This document shows positions 1 to 8,655 of a stretch of 64,000 bases of DNA, in pieces (positions within the stretch are counted from its first letter, which is position 1; every line of letters starts with the position of its first letter). A program made the translations under genes and the position numbers. Under the pieces are notes generated by a model. It was not told the origin of the DNA. It saw only the letters and a program-made list of their open reading frames with translations, and did not search any database. Source of the stretch: an uncultured Collinsella sp. (lineage in GTDB: Bacteria; Actinomycetota; Coriobacteriia; Coriobacteriales; Coriobacteriaceae); contig UQIV01000002.1 of assembly GCA_900541205.1 (NCBI GenBank), positions 62,001 through 126,000 of the forward strand, in the 5' to 3' direction.

Positions 1-444
1 GGGTACCTGTGCGATGCGTTTGCCTTCTATAAAGTTCGTCGGTACGACATTCGCGGCAAAAAATACCTTAAGAGCGGCGAGAAATATTACCTGGCAGACC
101 ACGCGTTCAAATACGCACTGCTCGGTACACGTGATATGGATTGGGGACGCGTATACGAGAACATGGTGGCCATCGAGCTGCTGCGCCGCGGATACGAGGT
201 ATACGTCGGTGTGCTCTATAAAAAGGAAATTGACTTTATAGCAATCAAGCGAAGCGAGAAGCTCTACATTCAGGTGAGCGACGACATCAGCTCGGATAAG
301 ACATTTGAACGCGAGATTTCACCACTGCTGAGCATTGGCGACGCGTACCCCAAGATGATTCTCGCCCGAACGCATCACGAGGCCACGGACCGCAATGGGG
401 TGCAGATCGTGGACCTGGCGAGGTGGCTATGCGGCGAGGCGTAG
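1..444 (+). CDS. AAA-family ATPase C-terminal fragment (DUF4143 domain), 5' truncated by window edge
   Basis: The reading frame is open from base 1 and ends at TAG 442-444, so only the last 147 residues are visible. The text [13 protein letters not shown], then [21 protein letters not shown] and a KKEIDFIA stretch, is the DUF4143 C-terminal half of the large AAA/DUF4143 ATPase family. In this half a nuclease-like fold carries a conserved E...D...K-type core (EIDFI followed by IQVS). The N-terminal P-loop ATPase domain lies outside the window. These proteins are common accessory ATPases of unsettled role; nothing here assigns a partner. A hairpin at 452-494 follows the stop. Family assignment is fairly secure, biological role unknown. 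Confidence 0.85.
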   Translation, partial: GYLCDAFAFYKVRRYDIRGKKYLKSGEKYYLADHAFKYALLGTRDMDWGRVYENMVAIELLRRGYEVYVGVLYKKEIDFIAIKRSEKLYIQVSDDISSDKTFEREISPLLSIGDAYPKMILARTHHEATDRNGVQIVDLARWLCGEA

Positions 445-451
445 CAGAAAG

Positions 452-494
452 CCTATTTCTCAAAACTGATAAATTTTCGATTTTGAGGAATAGG
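452..494. terminator. Hairpin between convergent genes, probable bidirectional terminator
   Basis: Arms CCTATTTCTCAAAA and TTTTGAGGAATAGG pair with one mismatch around a 15-base AT-rich loop. The hairpin lies between the + strand ATPase fragment and the - strand coaX gene. There is an A-run on one side and a T-run on the other inside the stem, but no classical trailing U tract. Confidence 0.45.
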
Positions 495-549
495 ACCGAT
501 GCGTTGCCTAGTTCGCCGCTCGCGTTCGTGCTTGACTTAAGCTCCTGCT

Positions 550-1323
550 CTATCCCAGCTCCTGCATACGGCGGTAGATTTCGCAGATACCCTTGATGGT
601 GAGCTGTCCGTCGACCACGTCGAAGGCATCGGTCGAATCGGCGACGATGCTGGCGAGGCCGCCCGTGGCGATAACGGTGGCATCCTCGCGGCCCAGCTCG
701 CGCTTCATGCGCGCGACCAGGCCCTCAGCCATGGCGGCGGCGCCCGTTACGGCGCCGACCTTGATGCACTCCTCGGTATCGCGGCCGATGGCGTGCTCGG
801 GCGCCTCGAGCGGAACGCTGGCGAGCTTGGCGGCTCGGGCGGCGAGCGCGTCCATCGAAATGCGGATGCCCGGCGCAATCGCTCCACCAATGTAATAACC
901 GTCCTCATCGATGACGTCGATATTGGTCGCGGTGCCAAAGTCCACCACGATTGCCGGCGCGCCGTAGAAGGTCTCGGCCGCAACGGCGTTAGCGACGCGA
1001 TCGGCGCCTACGGCCTGGGGACGCGCCGCGCGCAGCTTGGTCACCGCGGCCGTCTGCGGCCCGATAACGATGGCGTCCGCGGCAATGCGGTCGGCCACAG
1101 TGTGCCACTCGCGCGAGAGCTGCGGCACCACGCCGGCGAAGGCGATCGCGTCGACCGCGTCGAGCGAGAGGCCGTACATCTTAAAGAAGCCCATCAGGCG
1201 CACATGGATCTCGTCGGCGGTATAGGAGCGGTCGGTGGGCATGCGCCACGACTGCACCAGCTCGTCTCCGTCAAACAGGCCCATGGCCGTCTGCGTGTTT
1301 CCCATATCGATAGCGAGCAGCAT
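550..1323 (-). CDS. coaX: Type III pantothenate kinase
   Basis: Catalyses ATP-dependent phosphorylation of pantothenate, the first step of coenzyme A synthesis, in the cytoplasm. The 257-residue product begins MLLAIDMGNTQTAMGLF, the phosphate-1 motif D-x-G-N-T of the CoaX/ASKHA fold. It continues with GADRVANAVAA near residue 105 and VVDFGTATNIDVID near residue 125, both diagnostic of CoaX rather than CoaA or PanK-II. An upstream ATG at 1344 would add seven residues, but GGGAG five bases before the ATG at 1323 supports the shorter start. Length is normal for the family. The gene is alone on the - strand. CoaX enzymes are typically insensitive to CoA feedback and need a monovalent cation; that is family knowledge, not read from the sequence. 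Confidence 0.95.
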   Translation of the reverse strand: MLLAIDMGNTQTAMGLFDGDELVQSWRMPTDRSYTADEIHVRLMGFFKMYGLSLDAVDAIAFAGVVPQLSREWHTVADRIAADAIVIGPQTAAVTKLRAARPQAVGADRVANAVAAETFYGAPAIVVDFGTATNIDVIDEDGYYIGGAIAPGIRISMDALAARAAKLASVPLEAPEHAIGRDTEECIKVGAVTGAAAMAEGLVARMKRELGREDATVIATGGLASIVADSTDAFDVVDGQLTIKGICEIYRRMQELG

Positions 1324-1460
1324 GTCTACTCCCGGTGTTGGCATAAAAGGACGCGCACCATTGTATACGTGCCGTCGACGGCGCTCGGCTGCGATTCGTT
1401 TACGGTGATAGGGGCTGAGGGGTTTTAAATATGAAGGAATTATGCTCTACGAGATTTTCC

Positions 1461-1489
1461 TTGCCGTTTACCGAACTCCCGCGTAATAT
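1461..1489 (+). promoter_or_regulatory. Predicted sigma-70-type promoter of the initiator tRNA
   Basis: TTGCCG (1461-1466), a 17-base spacer and TAATAT (1484-1489) lie about 30 bases before the mature tRNA 5' end, an ideal arrangement for a stable-RNA promoter. Confidence 0.6.
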
Positions 1490-1520
1490 TCTTTCTTGCG
1501 CACATGAGGCGCCCAGACAT

Positions 1521-1597
1521 TGCGGGGTGGAGCAGTCTGGTAGCTCGCCGGGCTCATAACCCGGAGGTCGTAGGTTCAAATCCTGCCCCCGCGACCA
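1521..1597 (+). tRNA. Initiator tRNA-fMet (CAT anticodon)
   Basis: A 77-nt cloverleaf with encoded CCA. D arm GAGC/GCTC, anticodon arm CCGGG-CTCATAA-CCCGG, variable AGGTC, T arm GTAGG-TTCAAAT-CCTGC. Two initiator hallmarks are visible: three consecutive G:C pairs at the base of the anticodon stem (GGG/CCC), and no Watson-Crick pair at 1:72 (T opposite G). It is therefore the formyl-Met initiator rather than elongator Met or Ile-lysidine tRNA. A promoter (1461-1489) and terminator (1607-1636) make it a single-gene transcription unit. Confidence 0.96.
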
Positions 1598-1606
1598 AGA
1601 ACTTGC

Positions 1607-1636
1607 AGCTCGTCGGCCTAGCCGGCGAGCTTTTTT
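1607..1636 (+). terminator. Rho-independent terminator after tRNA-fMet
   Basis: AGCTCGTCGGC - CTA - GCCGGCGAGCT, an 11-bp stem with one mismatch, is followed directly by TTTTTTG. Confidence 0.85.
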
Positions 1637-1685
1637 GTTATTTCGGGACCGTGTTTTCGGTCCAATTCTCGGCCTCTCAAACAAA

Positions 1686-1907
1686 ATCTCGATCTGTAAC
1701 ATCTAGACCCGATTTGGGCGGCTAGGTGTTACAGATCGAGATATACCGGTGGGTTGGGTCGTGTTTGTCTAAATCTGTAACACGAGGGACGGATTTTGCC
1801 GAGTTGTTGTTATAGATTGAGATTTTCTAGCAGGCGGGTTTGGTTTGTCTCGATCTGTAACAGTAAGACCCAGTTTTGCCGCGTAACTGTTACAGATTGA
1901 GACAAAC
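1686..1907. repeat. Tandem array of three TGTAACA hairpin repeats
   Basis: Three palindromic units lie head to tail at 1686-1742, 1767-1822 and 1843-1907. Each has arms close to GTCTCGATCTGTAACA / TGTTACAGATCGAGAC and a loop of about 25 bases with a recurring G-A-C-C-C-G-(A/G)-T-T-T-T-G-CCG core. The same unit recurs twice at 45986-46122 and twice at 47408-47544. Arms mismatch slightly from unit to unit. The array fills the gap between the tRNA terminator and the oxidoreductase gene and encodes no plausible ORF. Confidence 0.85.
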
Positions 1908-2044
1908 CGACGGGCCGCCCTGCCCCATCCACCTGCCGCTACCTGCTGTCCGCCGATTTCCGTTGCGCTGTTGTATTCCCATGCCATATCCTCTAGACAA
2001 CTACGCGGCAACATCGCCGCCGCGCCTACAAGAGAGGAATGTCC

Positions 2045-4075
2045 ATGACCGCATCTGCATCCAAGCTGCTTCAGCCCATTACGGTTGGCCCCCTTGAGCT
2101 CAAAAACCGCATTATGTTCCCGCCGCTGACCACCGGCTACGAGGAACGTGACGGCTCCATTGGCGAGCGCAGCCTGGCTTTTTACGAGCGCTTGGCCCGT
2201 GGCGGCGTGAGCTACATCGTCATCGGTGACGTTGCCCCCGTCATGACCGCAAGCCCCACGCCCAAGCTGGCAACCGACGCCCAGATCTCCACGTTTAAGG
2301 CCCTGGCCGACACCGTCCACAAGCACGGCGCCAAGGTCGCGCTGCAGCTGTTCCACCCCGAGTACGACGTGCCCGGCGTCGGCCGCATGGTCATGGGATC
2401 CATGGCCGCCGCTAAGGCCGCGCAGGAGGCCAAGGCCGCCGGTGACGAGGAGACCTTTGCCGCCAAGATGGCCGAGTCCAACGAGATTCGCAATCAGGCC
2501 TACGCCAAGCTGCATCACGACATGCAGCACTTTGTGAACGAGGCGAGCGTAGAGCAGCTCGCCCAGATCAAGGAGGCCATCGCTGCCTCGGCCGCTCGCG
2601 CGCAGCAGGCCGGCATCGACGCCATCGAGGTCCACGGCGACCGCTTGGTGGGTTCGCTGTGCTCGGCCATCCTCAACCAGCGCACCGACGAGTACGGTGG
2701 TTCGTTCGAGAACCGCGTTCGCTACGCGCTGGAGGTCGTCGCTGCCATTAAGGAAGCCGCGCCGCAGCTGATGGTGGAGTACAAGCTCCCCGTGATCATG
2801 GAGAACCCCGATGGCACGCCGCGCGGCAAGGGTGGCTTGCAGCCCGACGAGGCATGCGAGTTCGCCAAGCTGCTCGAGGGCGCCGGCATCGACATGATCC
2901 AGGTCGCGCAGGCCAACCACACCGGCAACATGGGCGATACCATTCCGCCCATGGGCGCCATGCCCTACAACTGGACGCTGCCCGTGGCCGAGCGCGTCAA
3001 GGCCCTGGTCTCCGTGCCGGTGGCAACCGTCGGCCGTGTTGTCTCGGTCGAGGCCGGCGAGAAGATTCTGGAAGACGGCGCGGCCGACATCATCGCCTAT
3101 GGCCGCTCGCTCATGTGCGACCCCGACATTGCGCTGAAGGCCGCCACGGGTGAGCCCATCCGCGAGTGCCTCAACTGCAACAAGGGCTGCGTCGACGCGA
3201 TTCAAAATCGCAAGTACATCTCGTGCGTGCTCAACGCCGAGAACGGCGACGAGGCGACCATCGCCATCAAGCCGGGCGAGGGCGACAAGAAGATCGCCGT
3301 GGTGGGCGGCGGTATTGCCGGCCTGGAGGCCGCACGCGTGGCGGCCAAGCGCGGCTACGGTGTGACCGTCTACGAGGCGAGCGATCATCTGGGCGGCCAG
3401 ATTGTGCTGGCGGCCGCGCCTCCGCGCAAGGACGAGATCATGCGCTCGGTTGAGTACTACGAGAAGATTCTGCCCGGCCTGGGAGTGAAGGTCGAGCTCA
3501 GCCATGCCGCTACCGCTGAGGACCTCAACGCCGCCGATGCCGCGATTGTGGCTGTGGGCGCGCACGACGTGGTCATCCCCGTTCCAGGCGCCGACTCGGA
3601 GAAGGTCGTCTCGAGCTGGGACGTGCTGGCCGGCAAGGTGGAGCTCAGCGGCCGCGTCGCCGTCATTGGCGGTGGCCTGGTGGGCACCGAGACTGCCGAG
3701 TACCTGCTGCAGCACGGCTGCGAGGTGGCGATTGTCGAGATGCTCGACAAGATTGCCGCGGGCGAGTCCGAGACCATTCTGCCGCTGATTATGAGCGACT
3801 TTGCAGAGCACAACGTGGAGCAGCACGTGAAGACCCGCCTGACCGCCATTACCGACGAGGGCGTGGAGGCTGTTCGCACCACCGAGGACGGCGCCGAGGA
3901 GCCGGTGAAGATCGCCTGCGATTACGTGGTGATGGCCGTGGGCTCCAAGGCCAACGCGTTTGACCTGGATGGCGTGACGGTGCCCGTGACCTGCGTGGGC
4001 GACTGCTCGGGTGAGCGCACCGCCGACATCGCGAGCGCCATTCGCACGGCGTATCACGCGGCCAACGAGCTGTAG
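2045..4075 (+). CDS. FAD/FMN and 4Fe-4S NADH:flavin oxidoreductase (2-enoate reductase / 2,4-dienoyl-CoA reductase type)
   Basis: A 676-residue enzyme of the Old Yellow Enzyme superfamily with three modules. An FMN-binding TIM barrel (about 1-360) starts LLQPITVGPLELKNRIMFPP and contains RTDEYGGSFENR. An iron-sulfur motif C-x2-C-x3-C-x11-C is seen in CLNCNKGC...SC near residue 375. A C-terminal FAD/NAD(P) domain has two dinucleotide folds (VVGGGIAGLEAA and VIGGGLVGTETAEYL). Family members move hydride from NAD(P)H through FAD, the cluster and FMN to an enoate or enone. The substrate cannot be read: the usual active-site HGxHGYL is replaced by HGDRLVGSLCSA, so the specificity pocket is atypical. 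The start is ATG 2045, six bases after AGAGGA; ATG 2039 overlaps that ribosome site. The gene stands alone, with a terminator at 4151-4186. Confidence 0.9.
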   Translation: MTASASKLLQPITVGPLELKNRIMFPPLTTGYEERDGSIGERSLAFYERLARGGVSYIVIGDVAPVMTASPTPKLATDAQISTFKALADTVHKHGAKVALQLFHPEYDVPGVGRMVMGSMAAAKAAQEAKAAGDEETFAAKMAESNEIRNQAYAKLHHDMQHFVNEASVEQLAQIKEAIAASAARAQQAGIDAIEVHGDRLVGSLCSAILNQRTDEYGGSFENRVRYALEVVAAIKEAAPQLMVEYKLPVIMENPDGTPRGKGGLQPDEACEFAKLLEGAGIDMIQVAQANHTGNMGDTIPPMGAMPYNWTLPVAERVKALVSVPVATVGRVVSVEAGEKILEDGAADIIAYGRSLMCDPDIALKAATGEPIRECLNCNKGCVDAIQNRKYISCVLNAENGDEATIAIKPGEGDKKIAVVGGGIAGLEAARVAAKRGYGVTVYEASDHLGGQIVLAAAPPRKDEIMRSVEYYEKILPGLGVKVELSHAATAEDLNAADAAIVAVGAHDVVIPVPGADSEKVVSSWDVLAGKVELSGRVAVIGGGLVGTETAEYLLQHGCEVAIVEMLDKIAAGESETILPLIMSDFAEHNVEQHVKTRLTAITDEGVEAVRTTEDGAEEPVKIACDYVVMAVGSKANAFDLDGVTVPVTCVGDCSGERTADIASAIRTAYHAANEL

Positions 4076-4150
4076 TTGAACATCGCGGCCAGGCGGGGCG
4101 GTAGCACGGATCCGTCTCGCCCGGCTGTGTCCCGTCGGGTGTCAACCGGT

Positions 4151-4186
4151 GCGGGGCCTGCAAGCGCAGCAGGTCCCGCCCTTTTT
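4151..4186 (+). terminator. Rho-independent terminator after the flavin oxidoreductase
   Basis: GCGGGGCCTGC pairs with GCAGGTCCCGC (one mismatch) and is followed by CCTTTTTG. Confidence 0.75.
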
Positions 4187-4515
4187 GTTTTGCTCCGGTG
4201 GACGGCAATGCGCGGTAATCATGAGGAGTGAGGACGTCTACTGTCTTGCAGATCACTCAAAATTATTGAGGGAGGGGTTAATAACTATATCCTCTATACC
4301 AAAGGACATAAAGAGATGCCAATTTTGTTGACAAGCGAATGACGATTAGCTGCGAGTCAGCTACCAGCGTAAATAATCGATAAAGAAATGTCGTAATTTG
4401 GTGCCAAATGCCCAGATAACGCCGCGTCTTTTTTAATTAACTGCTTTGAGCAAACGGTAAAATGCTACTATCTAACTTGCACGTAAGAAAGCAGATTAAC
4501 GGTTAAGGCTAAGAA
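4187..4515. other. AT-rich intergenic pocket upstream of the HTH gene
   Basis: Roughly 330 bases, clearly richer in A+T than both flanks, especially 4250-4480. The only ORF with any length starts at 4221 and would encode 36 residues (MRSEDVYCLADHSKLLREG...). It has no ribosome site and no recognisable family, and I do not call it a gene. The composition suggests imported DNA or the remains of an element. Confidence 0.4.
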
Positions 4516-4920
4516 GTGGCAGGTATGTCGGAAGCAACTAGGACTCGCACGCATGCGCCCGAGGTTAGGCAGCGCGCCGTCGAGATCCTTCAAGAGGGGG
4601 TCGGTCATCGCGCCCTCGCCGCGGAGCTTGGCATTCCCCAGGCCACGGCTCGTCAGTGGGCCCGCGCGTATGCCGTGGGCGGTGCCGACGCCGTTCTCAA
4701 TGCCGGCTCGCATCATCACACCTATTCGTACGACGTAAAGCTCGCTGTGGTTAAGGACCGTCTGGAAAACGGCTTGACGGTTCGCGAGGCCATGATCAAG
4801 CACAAGATTCCCAGCGAGTCTTCGGTCAAGGCTTGGTGCCGTCAGTACCGCGAGAGCGGTGAGTCCGCACTGGTCGATAAGCCGCGCGGTCGCAAGCCGC
4901 GCGTTAAAAAGGCGGAATAG
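4516..4920 (+). CDS. Double helix-turn-helix protein, transposase OrfA-like
   Basis: A 134-residue basic protein. Two HTH units are visible: RQRAVEILQEGVGHRALAAE...TARQWARAYAVGG (about 16-60) and KLAVVKDRLENGLTVREAM...SSVKAWCRQYRESG (about 75-118), followed by a basic tail KPRGRKPRVKKAE. This is the insertion-sequence OrfA/InsE-type DNA-binding arrangement. No OrfB integrase, terminal inverted repeats or target duplication are seen nearby, so it may be a domesticated regulator. The GTG at 4516 is the first start; ATG 4525 is the alternative and neither has a strong ribosome site. It ends at a clean terminator (4932-4955) and is preceded by an AT-rich pocket. Confidence 0.65.
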   Translation: MAGMSEATRTRTHAPEVRQRAVEILQEGVGHRALAAELGIPQATARQWARAYAVGGADAVLNAGSHHHTYSYDVKLAVVKDRLENGLTVREAMIKHKIPSESSVKAWCRQYRESGESALVDKPRGRKPRVKKAE

Positions 4921-4931
4921 CAAACGGGATG

Positions 4932-4955
4932 GTGCGCCCACAGGGGCGCATTTTT
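4932..4955 (+). terminator. Rho-independent terminator after the HTH gene
   Basis: TGCGCCC - ACA - GGGGCGCA followed by TTTTTC. Confidence 0.8.
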
Positions 4956-5205
4956 CTTGCCGCGCCAACTTTTTGGACCGGCGCGAGCCTGTCGGGACAT
5001 CCTCCAAAGTGGCCAATAAGCTGCGCGCAGTGGCCCGCGCACCTGTCGCTGCGATAGGGGGGCGTCGCCTCTCTGCTCCAAAGCGGACGTGCCCTTGCCC
5101 CGTACGCCTAAAACTCCCCAGTTGACCGAAAACCCGCCGCCGCTACTCCTCAATTGAGCTATAACGTTAAACAATTGCAGCGTTTTTGCATGGGGGAGTG
5201 ATGGT

Positions 5206-8088
5206 ATGACGCTACTGTATTTCCTTACCCTGTTTCCGCTGGTACCGGCGCTGGGCATGCTGCTCGCGCGCGGTGACCGCGCCCGCGATGCGGTGGGGCT
5301 TGTAGGCTCCGGCATTATTATGGCGGTGACAGCTGTAGTCGCCGTCTTGTTTTTTGGCACGGGTCCGCAGAGCTTTGAGGTTGCCCCCGGCACCTCGCAT
5401 GTGCTCTCGATCATCAGCTCCGCCATCGATGTCATCCTGTGCGCCGTCATCCTGTACAACGCGTATAAATATAGGAACGCGCTCACCACGGTGCTCGGCA
5501 TAGTCCAGCTGGTGGGCTCGCTCGCCTTTGCAGCCATGACGCTGCCCGCGGCCGAAGCCGTCACGGCGACGCCGCTCTACCTGGACTACATGAGCGTGAT
5601 CATGGTCCTCGCCGTTGGCATTGTCGGCAGCCTAATCTGCGTGTATACCCTGGGCTACATGAAGGACTTCCAGGCCCACGACGAGCACGAGGCAGCGCTG
5701 CGCGGGCAGACTGCGCCCGACCGTCGCCCGCAGTTCCTGGCGCTTATGTTCCTGTTCCTCTCGGCCATGTTCGTCATCGTGACGAGCGACAACCTTGAGT
5801 GGCTGTTCTGCGGCTGGGAAATCACCACCGTGTGCTCGTTCCTCATGATTGGCTACACGCGCACGCCCGAGGCCATCAAGAACGCCTTTACCCAGATCAT
5901 CCTTAACATGCTGGGCGGCATCGCGTTTTTGGCCGGAATCATGTACCTGCACGTTAACGGCATGCCGTTGACCATCTCGGGTATGATCGAGCTTTCCGGC
6001 GCCGGTACCGCGCAGTCCGCGCTGCTGGTGATGCCGGTCATCTTGCTATCGCTCGCCGCCCTTACCAAGGCCGCGCAGATGCCGTTCCACACTTGGCTGC
6101 TCGGTGCTATGGTTGCCCCCACGCCCACGAGCGCCCTGCTGCACTCGTCAACCATGGTCAAAGCCGGCGTGTTCCTGATGGTCAAGCTGAGCCCGCTCTA
6201 TGCCATCTATCCTGTGACCGGCTTTATGGTCACGAGTGTGGGTGCCATCACGTTTTTGCTTGCTGCCCTCATGGCCATCTCGCAGAGCAACGCCAAGCGC
6301 GTGCTCGCGTACTCCACCATTTCCAACTTGGGCCTCATCAGCGCCTGCCTGGGTGTCGGCGCGCCCGAGGCCGTATGGGCGGCCATCTTCCTGATCCTGT
6401 TCCATACGGTGGCAAAGTCGCTGCTGTTCCTGTGCGTGGGCACGGCCGAGCATCATATCGGCAGCCGTAATATCGAGGACATGGACGGTATGTTCAGCCG
6501 CATGCCGCACCTGACGCGCCTGATGATGCTGGGCATCATGGGCATGTTTGTGGCGCCGTTTGGCATGCTCGTGTCCAAGTGGGGCGCCCTGGTGGCGTTT
6601 GCCCAGACCGGCAACGTGCTCATGATCATGGTGCTGGCCTTTGGCTCGGCCGCGACGTTTTACTTCTGGGGCAAGTGGCTTGCCAAGCTTTCGGGCGTCG
6701 ACCCCACGGCTCAAAACGTTGAGGTCAATGTCCATAAGACCGAATGGATGGCGCTCAACACCATCGCCGCGCTGCTGATTCTGTGCTGCGTGGCGTTCCC
6801 GGTTATCTCGAGCGGCCTGGTGTCGCCTTACTTGGCCATGGTGTTTGGCCGCGTGCCGTACGTTATTGGCAAGGACGCCATGTATCTGATGGTGGTTATC
6901 GTGGCGTTTATCGCCGTGGTGCTGCTGACTTCATTCCGCGTGAGCAATAAGCCGCACGTCAACGTGTACCTTTCGGGCGTGGGAACCGACAAATATCGTC
7001 ATTTCCGCGGCTCGATGGGACACGAGGTGAAGGCCGAAAAGCGCAATTGGTACTCGGAGGACGCCCTTGGCGAGAAGCGTATTGGCCCCGCGGGCAGCGT
7101 CGTGTGCTGCAGCATTATCTTGTTTGCGCTGCTGTGTTGCGCGTGGATTGGACCCGAGAGACTTGCCATGAGCGCGCCCTCGGTGCTGCGCGGCAAGTAT
7201 TTCGAAGGTTCGGGCGTCGTGGGCATATTTATTGGTACCGTGGTGTTTGCCCTGCTGGCGCCTTTGGTTGGTGGCCTGATCGACGGCGTTGACCGCAAAC
7301 TTTCGGCCCGTATGCAGGGCCGCGTGGGCCCGCGCCTGCTCCAGCCTTTCTACGACGTTGCCAAGCTGCTGCGCAAAGCCCCTGCCAGCGTAAACACCAT
7401 GGACGATACCTATATGGCGTGCGCGCTCATCTTTACCGTCGTGGGCGGCGGCATCTTTGTGTCGGGCTCTAACACGCTACTGTGCGCTTTTATGGTGACG
7501 CTCGCCGCGATCTTTGTGGTGTTGGCGTCCGCCTCGACGCAAAGCCCGTTTGCCCAGGTTGGCGCCGATCGTGAGCTACTGCAGGTTATGAGTTACGAGC
7601 CCGCCGTTTTGCTGATGAGCGTGGGCCTGTACCTTGCCACCGACAGCTTTGATTCCATCGCCGTGACGGGGCAGTCGGCCCCCATCATCGTGTACAGCGC
7701 GCCCATTTTCCTGGCGCTGCTCGCGGTGCTTACCATCAAGCTGCGCAAGTCGCCGTTTGACCTTTCGTACTCGCATCACGCGCATCAAGAGATCGTCCAG
7801 GGCGTCGCCACCGAGATGAGCGGCGGCACGCTGGCCAAGATGACCCTTATGCACTGGTGCGAGACCGTGCTGTTTTTGATGTGGGTGGGCATGTTCTTTG
7901 TCTGGGACAACCCGGTGAGCTGGGTGGTCGCCCTGGTCGTGATGGTCGCGACGTATTTTGTCGAGGTCCTGATCGACAACACCTTCGCACGCAGCACCTG
8001 GCGCAGCTGCTTTAGGCTCGGATGGGGCGTGGCGCTGGTGTTTGGCCTGCTCAACCTTATGCCCATCCTCGTTGACGTGTTTATTTAG
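5206..8088 (+). CDS. echAB: Fused EchA-EchB membrane subunit of an energy-converting [NiFe] hydrogenase (NuoL-like + NuoH-like)
   Basis: A 960-residue polytopic membrane protein. Residues about 1-600 are a Mrp/NuoL-type antiporter module: FCGWEITTVCSFLMIGY near 201 has the conserved helix glutamate, and LTKAAQMPFHTWL...STMVKAGVFLM near 285-325 has the channel lysines. Residues about 675-960 are a NuoH/HyfC/EchB module: RMQGRVGPRLLQPFYDVAKLL near 702 and SPFDLSYSHHAHQEIVQG near 848. In characterised Ech complexes these are separate EchA and EchB proteins; here the frame runs through an approximately 70-residue linker with no stop and no internal ribosome site that I can find. The module would move protons or sodium as electrons pass to the hydrogenase. 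GGGGGAG seven bases upstream fixes the start. First gene of the operon; echC follows 12 bases on. Confidence 0.92.
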   Translation: MTLLYFLTLFPLVPALGMLLARGDRARDAVGLVGSGIIMAVTAVVAVLFFGTGPQSFEVAPGTSHVLSIISSAIDVILCAVILYNAYKYRNALTTVLGIVQLVGSLAFAAMTLPAAEAVTATPLYLDYMSVIMVLAVGIVGSLICVYTLGYMKDFQAHDEHEAALRGQTAPDRRPQFLALMFLFLSAMFVIVTSDNLEWLFCGWEITTVCSFLMIGYTRTPEAIKNAFTQIILNMLGGIAFLAGIMYLHVNGMPLTISGMIELSGAGTAQSALLVMPVILLSLAALTKAAQMPFHTWLLGAMVAPTPTSALLHSSTMVKAGVFLMVKLSPLYAIYPVTGFMVTSVGAITFLLAALMAISQSNAKRVLAYSTISNLGLISACLGVGAPEAVWAAIFLILFHTVAKSLLFLCVGTAEHHIGSRNIEDMDGMFSRMPHLTRLMMLGIMGMFVAPFGMLVSKWGALVAFAQTGNVLMIMVLAFGSAATFYFWGKWLAKLSGVDPTAQNVEVNVHKTEWMALNTIAALLILCCVAFPVISSGLVSPYLAMVFGRVPYVIGKDAMYLMVVIVAFIAVVLLTSFRVSNKPHVNVYLSGVGTDKYRHFRGSMGHEVKAEKRNWYSEDALGEKRIGPAGSVVCCSIILFALLCCAWIGPERLAMSAPSVLRGKYFEGSGVVGIFIGTVVFALLAPLVGGLIDGVDRKLSARMQGRVGPRLLQPFYDVAKLLRKAPASVNTMDDTYMACALIFTVVGGGIFVSGSNTLLCAFMVTLAAIFVVLASASTQSPFAQVGADRELLQVMSYEPAVLLMSVGLYLATDSFDSIAVTGQSAPIIVYSAPIFLALLAVLTIKLRKSPFDLSYSHHAHQEIVQGVATEMSGGTLAKMTLMHWCETVLFLMWVGMFFVWDNPVSWVVALVVMVATYFVEVLIDNTFARSTWRSCFRLGWGVALVFGLLNLMPILVDVFI

Positions 8089-8100
8089 GAGGCGGCATCC

Positions 8101-8655
8101 ATGGATCATAAAATGTCGCGCTCGCCGTGGGTTATTCATTACGACGGTTCGAGCTGCAACGGATGCGATATCGAGGTGCTGGCCTCGCTCACGCCGCTGT
8201 TCGATGCGGAGCGCTTTGGCGTGGTCAACACCGGCAACCCCAAGCATGCGGATATCTTTTTGGTGACGGGGTCGGTCAATGCCCAGAACCTGCCTGTCGT
8301 GCGCCAGATCTACAACCAGATGCTCGAGCCCAAGTGCGTGGTGGCGTGCGGCATCTGCGCGTGTTCGGGCGGCGTGTTCCGCGATGCCTACAACGTGATC
8401 GGCGGCGTGGACCGCGCGATTCCCGTGGACGTGTACGCGCCCGGGTGCGCCATTCGCCCCGAGACGGTGATCGATGCCATCGTGGAGGCGTGTGGCATCC
8501 TGGACCAGAAGGAGGCCGTGATGCGCGCCGGCGGCGATCCGCTCACCGTGGGCGGTGCCGCTACTTGGGACGGTGGCGTTGAGCTGGGCGAGGACGGGTT
8601 TGTGGCTGCTGCGGAGGCCGGCGACGCGACCGCCGCTGCAAAGGAGGCCGAGTAA
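8101..8655 (+). CDS. echC: Ech hydrogenase small subunit (NuoB/HycG-like)
   Basis: 184 residues. Carries the proximal 4Fe-4S cluster that passes electrons to the NiFe site. Ligands are visible as SSCNGCD (C-x2-C) near residue 18, then CVVACGICACSGG near 80 and APGCAIRPE near 113, the NuoB/group-4 small-subunit pattern. The core ends near residue 140. The remaining acidic/alanine-rich tail (GEDGFVAAAEAGDATAAAKEAE) is an extension without a motif. AGGAGG precedes the ATG by eight bases. Its stop codon overlaps the next start by one base (TAATG), indicating translational coupling to echD. Confidence 0.92.
   Translation: MDHKMSRSPWVIHYDGSSCNGCDIEVLASLTPLFDAERFGVVNTGNPKHADIFLVTGSVNAQNLPVVRQIYNQMLEPKCVVACGICACSGGVFRDAYNVIGGVDRAIPVDVYAPGCAIRPETVIDAIVEACGILDQKEAVMRAGGDPLTVGGAATWDGGVELGEDGFVAAAEAGDATAAAKEAE

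Noticed and set aside
1686..1907. CRISPR array
   Set aside because: Units are themselves palindromes with variable arms, only three copies, no unique spacers and no cas genes.
1769..4057. A 762-codon open frame on the - strand over the flavin oxidoreductase
   Set aside because: Its protein is low-complexity His/Leu/Ala/Gly-rich with no domain and mirrors the codon pattern of the real + strand gene; GC-rich shadow.
4516..4920. Complete IS3-type insertion sequence
   Set aside because: No OrfB, no programmed frameshift, no terminal inverted repeats or target duplication.
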